Positions 55,120 through 64,000 of a stretch of 64,000 bases of DNA are shown here, in pieces. The position numbers and the translations under genes are program-made. The DNA comes from Tricholoma matsutake. Lineage: Eukaryota; Basidiomycota; Agaricomycetes; Agaricales; Tricholomataceae. The DNA is taken from NCBI GenBank assembly GCA_026075535.2, contig AP026545.1, positions 2,728,001 to 2,792,000 of the forward strand. The letters run 5' to 3'. Each line of letters starts with the position of its first letter. Position 1 is the stretch's first letter. The notes beneath the pieces are model-generated. The model did no database searches. It saw nothing but the letters and a program-made list of their open reading frames with translations, and was not told the DNA's origin.

Positions 55120-55685
55120 ATGTCAATGGCAGAAATCCAGTCAAAAGTGTAGTTGATCTGGGTTCATCGATCATCGCAATGTTGGAAGAAGTCTGTCATG
55201 AACTCGGTCTTGCATACAATCCTTTGATACACATCCCGCTACAATCGGCTAACGGTGGTATTGACCAGAGTCTACATTTAGCATGGAACGTACCTTGCAA
55301 AGTCAGTAGCATCACTCTCTATATGCAAATACACATCATCCATGATCCAGCATACGACATTCTACTCGGATGACCATTCAATGTTCTCACAGAGAGTACA
55401 GTGAAGAATTATTGAAACAAAGTGCAAACGATAACAATATTCAATCCAAACTTGACACAATCCTGCGCTATTTTAACTATCCCCCAATCTAATCATCGAA
55501 GAAGAGTAGTTTGCAAGGATTTTTGCAACTAGAGGATAAAATCTTGGAGAATAACCAGTGCACCCTCATTATTTCATTTGACCATTCTAATTCCTCTATA
55601 ACTATTGAGTACACTGCAATTATTCCCGATATTGACTCCTCGAACTCTTAGAACCCCTTTTCCTTTTCCTTGATCCTTGTGACAT
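55120..55685 (+). pseudogene. Element E protease fragment, inverted
   Basis: Plus-strand reading VNGRNPVKSVVDLGSSIIAM, CHELGLAYNPLI, QSANGGIDQSL, ITLYMQIHIIHDPAYDILLG then TGA, NVLTESTVKNY. This is the aspartic protease expected between E's gag and RT, but gag and RT are on the minus strand. ATGTCA at 55120-55125 and its inverse TGACAT at 55680-55685 bound the segment, which supports a simple local inversion. Confidence 0.7.
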
Positions 55686-55957
55686 AATAACCAATCTAAT
55701 AGAGTGTGATTCCTTCACTGCGATAAAAGGTTCAGGTATTTCTCCAGGGCAAAGACTGCTAATATAGGTTTTATAAGGATCGTCAATTATGAATATGTCA
55801 TCATGAAGGAGATTCATAGCATTATTTCCTTCAGGTTGCTGGATATGACGTGCAGTGACCTGTTCCTTCCATTTTGTACAAACTTTGGGCAATAGCAAAA
55901 GTAATTCTTTGGGTGTTAGAGTAATAATTGGTGTTTTCATCGATCGAGTGAAGACGT
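55686..55957 (-). pseudogene. Element E gag, C-terminal part
   Basis: TRSMKTPIITLTPKELLLLL, KWKEQVTARHIQQPEGNN, DDPYKTYISSLCPGEIPEPF, HSIRLVIMS. Continues the gag reading interrupted by the solo LTR at 55958-57326, and would continue into the protease if the next segment were turned round. Confidence 0.72.
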
Positions 55958-57326
55958 TGATGATGCTCAACCTGGAAACCCAAACAAAACCCACAAAATG
56001 GCTTCAGATGGTATAACACAAGTCAGAGGAAGGATGCAAGGCCCTCTAGACATCATCTGTCAGATCAACCATCAAATAGTCATAAAAGGACTGCTTGTCG
56101 AAGCAGTTCAAGGCTAAAAGAATGTGTTTCGAGGACTTGCGATGATATTTGAGATGTTGCAATGCTTTTCGAGATGTTGCGATGCTTTTCGAGATGTTGT
56201 AATGCTTTTCAAGATGTCGCAATATTTTTTGAAGAGGTTTCGAGTAATTTTGAGTGGGTAGATATGTTCGGACACAAGATCGGGGGACTAGACAAGTAGT
56301 ATAAGTGAAGAAAAGGCTAATTGAGGGAAGCAAGAGCAAAAATAGCATAATGTGAGGAATTTCGAGGAATTTCGAGGAAGTTTAGCGTAAAACACCAAAC
56401 TTCAGACTGAATAAAACTAAACTGTACTCTCAAATCACTGTGATCTGGGAGGAAGACGATGACTTTCTTGTTTTTCTTTGTATCTAGTACATCTTTTTAT
56501 ATAAAATAAAGAAAGTACCTAAAAAGGCTAGAGAACATGAGGCAAACATGTGGAAACCTCAAGGCAAAAGACAATATAAGTATATCAGAACAATAAAGCG
56601 AGCCTAGAAGGGGTGAATATAACACATGATGAAGAAATAATAAGAAAGAATAGCTAAAACTGGACTGTCCTTGTTATAAATTGAATAAAAGATCGGAAAC
56701 TGCTTTGAGTGGATTGTATGCATGCACATGCAGTCGAAATGTGTTCGATATACGCGATATAGTGTCCCATATGTCCAGCATGCATCCAAAGATTGTTCAA
56801 ACAGGAAATACTGTGTCTGACAATGTTTTTCGAGGTTCAATGTTTTTTGAAGATTTTCAAAGTTTCTTCGGATTTTGTTCGTGGCCCGATATTGGTGCGA
56901 TATTGTTCGACAATGGTAGGGGATATGTCTGGCATGTGTGCAATGAGTATTCAGATAGTGATATAGTGTCCAATGTCGATTTGCAATGTTCAATGATTTT
57001 CGAGGTCGGTCAAGGAAATATCGGACTTGTTCAAAGGCCAATATCACTGCGATATTGCTCGATACTGGTTCGGAACCCATCGACGATGCTCCAAGTGTAT
57101 ATCCTGAGCTGTCCAAAGGTCGGGGGAGTCATACTATGGCAGCCGAAGGCATACGAAGAATTTCAAGGTGTCGTGAAGAGTTTCGAAGCATTGCAAAGAA
57201 TTTTGAAGCATTTTTGTGACCTTGTAGAGGTTCATAGAGCTTCGTAGAGCTTCGGAGGGGTTCGTAGAGCTTCAACAACGATCATAGATGTGTTTTCCAA
57301 GCTTGAACAACAAGGTGGACCTATCA
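55958..57326 (-). repeat. Solo LTR of an E-related family inside E's gag
   Basis: 1369 bp. Ends match E LTRs (TGATAGGTCCAC and ATCATCA on the minus strand). Flanks ACGT (55954-55957) and ATGT (57327-57330) fit a 4-bp duplication with one CpG change. The interior has four AGATGTTGCGATGCTTTTCG-like units at 56150-56225. No second LTR or internal genes, hence solo. Confidence 0.75.
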
Positions 57327-59083
57327 ATGTCTTCAGTGATTTTGTCCTTTTGAATGGGGGCTTGGGTATGGTATGATGGGCCATCTTTTGCTTTTCCTGT
57401 CAATGTGAAGTTGCATTCGTGAGGAGGTAGGTACAGATTTTCTTTAGCGCTGTTGTAGGGATGTATTACCAGTTGCGATGGTTTCTCAGAGGTCGAAGAT
57501 GGTGCCGAATTCGAAGTAGGTGGGTTGGTTGCTGTGGACAATATCAGCGGTGCAGATAGTTGTGGGACGAACCGTTCGACTGGCACAGAAATTGAAAGCC
57601 ATGAGGTAGGAACTGTTGGCACATTTGAATCAGTTTGCACAAAAGGTCTACCACTTTGCAAACCATATATCTCTTGTTTGAGTTGTGCGATACGATCTTC
57701 AGCCATTGTGGATAAGTCAGTAATTTGGTAGACACCTCTGGATGGCATCGAAGAAACTGTCGAAGGTGCAATATTATACATTAGCAAAGGGGTAACATTA
57801 GATGGAGGGTTTCGTCAAGTCCATTCGTCAATCCTGTCCTTGATAAAATGACTGGGGATGCTTTGATGAGTGAATTGACCATTTGGGAGAACAATTTTGC
57901 CTTCAGTGTTCTTCTTACACTTTCCTTCATTGATATAAGACTGGCAAACCAAGCAATCACTAATAAAATGTCCTGTAAGCCCACAAAAGATGCAAACTAA
58001 AGTTTCGAGCTGGTCCAAATGAAATCCACTGTTAGGTTGAGTAGTGTTCATGGTCTTCGAACCTGCTAAAGCTGTTATGAGAGTGGCTGCAAATTTCTCG
58101 AGGATTGGCATAAGGTCTTCTGATTTAATTTGGGGCGAAGATGTTGAGGTTGTTGGGATTGCCGAAGGTGCTGAAGAATGCGAGCTGAGTAGTGATGTCA
58201 AATCTGAGCCGATAGAACAAATTTTGCCACTGCATGAATATCGTCGAGTGGGTAGGGGTCATCGGGGTAGTGATTGGGGAATTTTAGTTCGGATCGTCGA
58301 ACAATTCTAGCCCATAAGCCTGGTTGGAAACCCCGGACAAAGGCTCTGCTTTGTTCAGCGTCAGAAATCCTGCCTTTAGTAGATAGAAACTTTGTAATGT
58401 TATAGAATGACCAAAAGTATAATCCCAAATCGCTCGCATTGTAAATACCTATGCGAAGTTGTTTGCTGACAAGTTTGTCCATGTCCAAAATTGACCATTT
58501 CCAATCATCTTCAGAACCAGGGTACAGTTGGTGAATAGCAATGCAAAAGTTCTGGAACGAAATGCCAGCATCGTATTCTGGAATCGATTCCCAAAGCTCG
58601 GAAGTGTTGATATCAAGGTAGCAACAAGCATGCTTCTTCATTTCTTCTGAGTTTGTGACATTGCACACCAAGAAAAGCAATTCAAGCTCATTAAAGTATC
58701 TGCAAAGTTCTCACAGCTGGGTAGGATCGAATTTCAGAGCCATGGAATGACCACAAGCTGGCATTATTGCTTGTGTAGTCATGAATGCAATGTTTCTAGG
58801 GGTAGGGGTTAAAACTTGTGTGAATGATGGTAGAGGAGTCAAAGTTGTTGGAAGGATGAATGAAGATGTAGATGATGAAGATGAAGAAGTAGAGGATGAT
58901 GTTGAGGGTGATGAGATTGGTGAAGGGAATAGTCGATGATGAGTCGATTCTGCTTCAGAAACAGGGATTAGAATATCTCCCAATTGTTTGAGAGTTTCGA
59001 AGGCGTGGCGAGTGTCAATTTGTAGGTTTCTAGCTTGTGTTGGCCTAAGCCAAGAAATTGGAGATGGATTAGGCGATGAAATG
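57327..59083 (-). pseudogene. Element E gag, N-terminal and central part
   Basis: Ser-rich N-terminus (SPSTSSSTSSSSSSTSS), then FDPTQL-TGA-ELCRYFNELELLF, KKHACCYLDINTSELWESI, DDWKWSILDMDKLV, then a low-complexity stretch and the zinc motif CIFCGLTGHFISDC (C-x2-C-x4-H-x4-C, about 57960-58000), KCKKNTEGKIVLPNGQF, a coiled part (AQLKQEIYGLQ) and PPHECNFTLTGKAKDG. No ATG near the expected start. Several TGA/frame breaks. A TGG-type primer site (TGGAGCCCACC on the element strand, 59101-59111) lies 3 nt from the 5' LTR. Confidence 0.78.
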
Positions 59084-59114
59084 ATCTAGAAACCCCTTGT
59101 GGTGGGCTCCAAAA

Positions 59115-60253
59115 TGATGATACTTGACCAGGAAACCCAAACCAAACCCACAATAAGGGCTCGAATGGTATAATGCTAGTTAGAGGAAGGTTGCAAGGTG
59201 GTACTAAATATCACCGCTGTTACCCAAGGCTATGAAAACAACTCTAGAGGGTGTCTGATGAAGTTTGATGAGGTTTGAGAGTATTTGAAGCGCTACGAAG
59301 GTGTTCGAGAGAAGTTCCATAAAGATCGAACATGTACAAAGTGCTGCGACAATGTTCAAGGGAAGTTCAATGAAATTCAGGAGTGTACAAAGAGGTGTGA
59401 TGATGTTTGAAGAAGTTCAAAGAGGTGTGATGATGTTTGAAGAAGTTCAAAGAGGTGTGAGGATGTTCAAAGAAGTTCAAAGGGCTTTATAGAAGACAAG
59501 GACACTTTCGACAATGGCTGAGGATAGACTATAGGGATGTAGAAAGGCATCAAGAGGGGATAGACGATATGCAATAGTTTCGAGAAGCTAGTATGAGGAG
59601 TTTGAGGAAATTCGGCGTAAAACACTGAACTTCGAGACTAAGTCAAGACACTTGGACTCAAGAGAATGGCTCTTAAATCAGATGATTGGTGTGAGAGAAC
59701 AATGTATTCTGTTCTTCTAAGTAGCTAGTACAAGGCTATATATGTTTGGGAGAAGTGATACTAAAAAGGAAATAAAACATGAGGAATACATGAGGCAAGA
59801 TATAAAACAATAGAGAATCTCTGCAAACCATAGAATAAATGAAAGAAGATGAGAAGGGAAATGTATATAGTCATGATTTATCATGGGTACCTGTCCCCAT
59901 TGATCCAATATATCATCAAGATGTCAAAGTGCCACAATCACGTCCTAAAATCCCATTGTTGTGTCTCCTCGTGTCTGGTGGTGCTTGATGTGCAATGCAC
60001 TAACTCTTACAAGGTGTGCTGCATGTATCCGAAGGGTGGTGCGATAGGTGTATGGTGGCCGAAGGTGTTCAAAGTGCTGCAAAGTTGTTCAAAGTTGTTC
60101 AAAGTTGTTCGAGATTGTTCAAAATCATTCAAAATCATTCAAAGTAGTTTCAGAGCGGTGTTGTGGGGTTCATAAGGGTTGGGAGTGTGCGTGTTGATGT
60201 GTCAATGCCTCTGGAGACATTCCCAGAGCTTAGAGCACACAGTGGACCTATCA
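59115..60253 (-). repeat. 5' LTR of E
   Basis: 1139 bp partner of 25462-26592, with the same 30-bp units at about 59390-59480. Followed on the outside by ACAG. Confidence 0.88.
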
Positions 60254-60576
60254 ACAGCGGTGATGGTTGGCAAAAAGAAGGCCAATACAAACAGAGGCCA
60301 ATACAGCCCATGCAAAATGGCAATTGCCAAACAGAAGTTTGGGGACATCTTGTAGCCGGGTGCTGATGATGGAACCTGCACAATTACAAGATTACTTAGT
60401 CAATGGGCCCTTTCTCGAGGCAGTCTAATAAAATGAGATCTATAAAATCACTACAAATAAATTCAATGAAATAAAAATATAATACAAAGAATGGTTAGTA
60501 TGGAGTACAAGAGGATGTTGGATATAAGCTATGCATTTACTAGAAGTGATCCATGGGAGATGGGTGGGTGCAATAG
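60254..60576. other. Gene-free right flank of element E
   Basis: Contains two copies of AGGCCAATACA and no supported gene. Would join 25461 if E were absent. Confidence 0.4.
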
Positions 60577-61033
60577 TTGCTGTCGCCCACTATGGTGGTA
60601 GCTGTGGTTGCCGTTGCTGTCGCTTCATGGCTGTCTCCTCATGATCGCCACAGTCGTCCTCTGCTATCGTTCCCCTGTTGTTGGTCTTCCCCCATTTGCA
60701 CTGTTCTCCCTGCCATCGGCTCATCCCTGTTGGCTCGTCACCCTGCTCGCAGAGGCTGTCTTCATTGTGGTCATCATCCCTCTGTTGTCCTTCATCCTTG
60801 TTGTCCCCATCCTCATCCAAGCCATCCTCTTCCTCATCCCCTGGTCCCCGCTGTTGTTCTCCATCCTTTCATTGTTGGTGTCATTCTCATTGTTGTTTTC
60901 CCCCCGGCCCTGTCATGGTGGTGCCCTCTCACCATCTTTGATGTCCAACCTGTGAGCAGCTGCTCACAGCGGCAGCAGGGGTCTGGTAGGTGGGTGCTGG
61001 TGGCAGTCATCATCATCTGCACCTTGCCATTTG
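60577..61033. repeat. GT/CT-rich dispersed repeat with perfect palindrome
   Basis: Third member of the family at 400-1020 and 49331-49940. Carries CTGTGAGCAGCTGCTCACAG (60950-60969), a perfect 20-bp palindrome. Open frames are Leu/Ser/Pro compositional. Confidence 0.5.
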
Positions 61034-61775
61034 TGTTACAATTTTCCTTGTAACTCATGGAACCCAACCAACCCGACGTACCCGACAATCCCCTCCAGAC
61101 AGGAGGCACTCCTGATTCATGCTTAGAGCATGCCCTTGACACCAGACACACACATGATGCATGCTGACAACATGCATTTGATCCCCTTCCCATGGAAGGC
61201 ACCCTTGATGCATGGTGACTCCATGCACCTGAACCCATTCCCACACATGCTGTGATACAACAGCCCTTTGACATGAGGTCCATGACATCAGACTCTCACA
61301 ATTGACATTGGATCCTTGACATTGGATCCATGACATTGGACGCCTCATGCTAGGCATGAGGCTTATCTCTTATTGTTCCCTGACATGCTGCACTGCAGCA
61401 CTCTGTGACATCGGATGCCTCATGCAAGGCATGAGGCTTATTGTTTCTATTCTTACCTGATATGCATCTACCTTTCCAATTGGATGATAAGGACCTCCCT
61501 CTTAGTATAAGTACTGCGACTCGTAGTAGGGATGTCCTTAGTTTAGATCTAGGCAATCTACAGCTTTAACTTGTGAACTCGCAAACTTACTTGAAACCAC
61601 TAAGGAAGCTCCTTAGTGCATGAACCCAAACGACTCTATGCAGAAGGCCTGCTAGAGTGCACTATCCATCTTACGTCAGATGCTCCAAGTAAGACTAGTG
61701 CCGAACGACTTGTTGAGGAAGCACCTCATCAAACAACATCGACTAGATCAAGTGGTTGAGGCTTTGCCCTTAACA
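61034..61775 (+). repeat. Solo LTR of family C
   Basis: 742 bp, TGTTACAATTTTCC...CCCTTAACA in plus orientation, aligned along its whole length with the C1/C2 LTRs including the CCTCATGC..GCATGAGG hairpins. Flanks ATTTG and GTTCA do not match, so it is either a recombinant between two insertions or has lost its duplication. Confidence 0.85.
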
Positions 61776-62334
61776 GTTCATCCTTGTCACTGGGCCAAGT
61801 TGTCCCCATCATCATCCTGATCCATTATCCACCCTGCAAGCAGATACTCACAGCAGTGGCATGGATGTAGGTCTGCTGTCTTGGCGCTGTCTCATGGTAA
61901 TAGAACCTAAATATCAAAACAAAGCATTTGTTAGTTGAAAAGAAAAGAGAAGAGAAAAGAAGAGAAGAACTTGACACTTAGGCCCAACAAACAACTCATT
62001 TGCGGCTGTACATTGCGTTGCTGAGCATTGTTGAGGAAGTGTGACTCAACATGACAGTTTCCTTTTTTGTTCAAAATCCGCATGTTGGTAAAACCTGCTG
62101 AATGTGAAAATATGTAAGGGGCTGAGTTTGACTGACTTCAAAATATAAGCCTGCATTCAGAAAGACTTGAAACTCTGAAGCCTGCTGAGCAGCCATCAGA
62201 CTTAACGTATCACTTTTGCTGGGTGGTTGGTCGAGTTAAAAAGACAAGTCCTTGTACCTCAGACTCGTAATTGTATGGTCAGCCTATATTTATGAATGAG
62301 ATCTGATGAGCATTCCCAATCACTGGGTGCAGGG
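61776..62334. other. Gene-free stretch with one degenerate palindrome
   Basis: AAGCAGATACTC at 61838-61849 after CCACCC is a decayed member of the palindrome family. Otherwise no gene or repeat is recognised. Confidence 0.4.
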
Positions 62335-64000
62335 CACAATACCCCTGGTGGGGTATTATGTAAGTATCTTGGAAGTATTCCTAATACTGTCAAGATACTA
62401 GCCCAGAAGTATGTTGCAAGTATGCTGATTGTTGATTACCATACCTCTACATTAGTAACTTGTACATATTGTAACTGTATTCTGAATGTCTTGGCTGAAA
62501 AATAATACAATATTTCCTCCCTACTATCACAATAATATTAAGATACTTCTAATGGAGGATTGAAGTTAAAGATCAAAATATTTTTCAAGTACTGAGAAGG
62601 CAGTAACTTGGTGGTATTGAGGTAATTTCTTCAGTACTACCAAGATACTATCTACAATACTATCAAGATGATATCACAATACTTTGCTTGGGATATGTTA
62701 GCAATATGATGGAAAAGATCTAGAAAACCTCTGTGTCAGTATGCTTGAAATATCATGGAAGTACACAAACAAAAAGAGTAGTCATGCACCCCATACCTTC
62801 ACCATACTAAAGCCAGGGAATATTGGAAGTATTGAAGTGTTGTTTATTCAATACTGTCAAACTACTCTATGGGAAGTACATAAGAAGAAATTTGATAAAT
62901 TGGGAAAGTATTATTAGCAGATGTCTGCACATGCAGGTCTGCTGTTGCAAGTATCTAATTCCATGTCTGAGTACCTACATGTCCACTGGCAGGTATCTAC
63001 TCGGGTACTCACTTGCACATCCAAGTTGTATGTCCAAGTACTTACTCAAGTACCTACTTGCACCTATTTGAGTACTTACTTGCATATCCAAATACCTACT
63101 TTATATCTACCTGCATGTTCAGGTATCTACTCAAGTACTCACTTGCACATCCAAGTACTTACTCAAGTACCTACTGTTACCCTTACTCAAGTACCTACTG
63201 TTACCATATCCAAGTACTTACTCAAGTACCTGCTGGTACCTATTTCAGTACTTATTTGTATATCCAAGTACCTACCAGTGGTTATTTGAGTATTTACTTG
63301 TATATCCAAGCAGTGCCTACTAGTATCTATTTGAGTACTTACTTGTATATCCAAGTACCTACTTGATATCTACTTGTGTGTCCAGGTATGTACTCAAGTA
63401 CCACTTGCACATCCAAGTTGTACATCCAAGTACTTACTCAGGTACCTAGTACTGGCACCTATTGGAGTACTCACCTGCACATCCTGGTACTTACTCAAGT
63501 ACCTACTGTTACCTATTTGAGTCCTTACTTGTATATCAAAGTACCTACTTGATATATACTTGTGTGTACAGGTATCTACTCAAGTACTTACTTGCACATC
63601 CAAGTTGTACATTCAAGCACTTCCTGAAGTACCTATTTGAGTACCATCTTGACCTACTTGCATATCTGAGTACTAGTACCTTCTTCCATGACCAGGTATT
63701 TACTTGAGTACTTACTTGAATGTCTGAGTACATATCTGAGTACTAGTACCTACATCCATGACAAAGTACCTATTTAAGTACCTATCTTGGATATCCAGAT
63801 ACCTAATTAATAGGTACTTTAGGAAGTACTTGGACATACAACTTGAACATGAAAGTAAGTACCCAAATATGTACCAGTAGGTACTTGAGTAAGTACTTGG
63901 ATAAGGTGCCAGTACTAGGTACCTGAGTAAGTACTTGAATGTACAACTTGTGTGTGCAAGTAAGTACTCAAATAGATACTAGTAGGCACTGCTTGGATAT
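62335..64000. repeat. Degenerate AAGTACTT minisatellite, continuing past the window
   Basis: From 62335 words such as AAGTATT and CAAGATACT become frequent; from about 62940 the array is dense with CAAGTACTTACTCAAGTACC-like units (about 20-28 bp, irregular). From about 63810 the units are in reverse orientation. 63302-63345 is the exact inverse of 63957-64000 (44 bp). The Thr/Tyr/Leu-rich open frames are a by-product of the repeat. Confidence 0.75.

Larger units (their letters stand above)
25462..60253 (-). mobile_element. Ty3/gypsy element E, one element expanded to 34.8 kb by nested insertions
   Basis: LTRs 25462-26592 and 59115-60253 (TGATAGGTCCAC...ATCATCA on the element strand) are near-identical, have matching 4-bp flanks ACAG (or AACAG if the terminal A is shared), and everything attributable to E between them is in minus-strand order: gag (59083-57327, 55957-55686), RT (48155-46823), RNase H (38236-38093), integrase (29868-28391), then an antisense gene (26741-28023). 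Removing C2, D, the 48-55 kb block and a solo LTR joins these pieces in reading order. The protease is present but inverted (55120-55685). Part of RT is deleted near 47790. Confidence 0.85.

Noticed and set aside
62921..63366. Repeat-rich open frames (Thr/Tyr/Leu) near the right edge
   Set aside because: Direct translation of the AAGTACTT minisatellite; present in several frames with no start or splice context.

Overview
The window looks like a transposon graveyard from a filamentous fungus, most likely a basidiomycete of the Agaricomycetes. Reasons: introns of about 50-70 bp, several chromodomain Ty3/gypsy families, a transposase and a hypothetical-protein family that I recall (from memory, not searched) as multicopy in mushroom genomes, and CpG-type decay of every repeat. 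I see no intact host gene.

Layout. 1-1186: possible gene remnant, a CA/GT-rich repeat carrying a GAGCAGCTGCTC palindrome, and the right end of a hAT-like element. 1187-3887: truncated gypsy of family D. 4216-11838: a decayed multicopy-type gene split by a complete minus-strand gypsy (B1, 5022-11048, TSD GTGTT). 12460-24449: a minus-strand transposase gene whose Asp-repeat was hit by a 509-bp hAT-like MITE (TSD ATCATCAT), itself hit by a gypsy of family C (C1, 14028-22309, TSD CCTGT). 25462-60253: one minus-strand gypsy (E) whose two LTRs lie 34.8 kb apart because other elements sit inside it: C2 (29869-38092, TSD TGATG), D (38237-46817, TSD GGTTT, its 3' LTR carrying an 836-bp hAT-like MITE), a truncated B copy (B2, 49942-55119), a SINE-like unit, an inverted piece of E's own protease, and a solo LTR (55958-57326). 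60254-64000: more palindrome repeat, a solo C LTR, and a degenerate AAGTACTT minisatellite running off the window.

How the parts work. B, C and D encode Gag, then Pol (protease, reverse transcriptase, RNase H, integrase, chromodomain) with Pol in the -1 frame relative to Gag; E has the same domains apart from a chromodomain, which I did not see. B and C have no tRNA-type primer site; a 10-12 nt tract 2 nt after the 5' LTR is complementary to a tract inside the LTR, as in self-priming Tf1/sushi elements. E has a TGG-type site.

The most interesting material is accessory genes between pol and the 3' LTR. Family C carries a double zinc-knuckle ORF and a 122-codon single-pass membrane ORF that is open in both copies. 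Families D and E carry antisense genes there, encoding coiled-coil proteins; in D and E they also have a Cys-rich cluster, and in E the gene has three introns. All gag-pol sets here are broken, so none of the full elements looks autonomous today.
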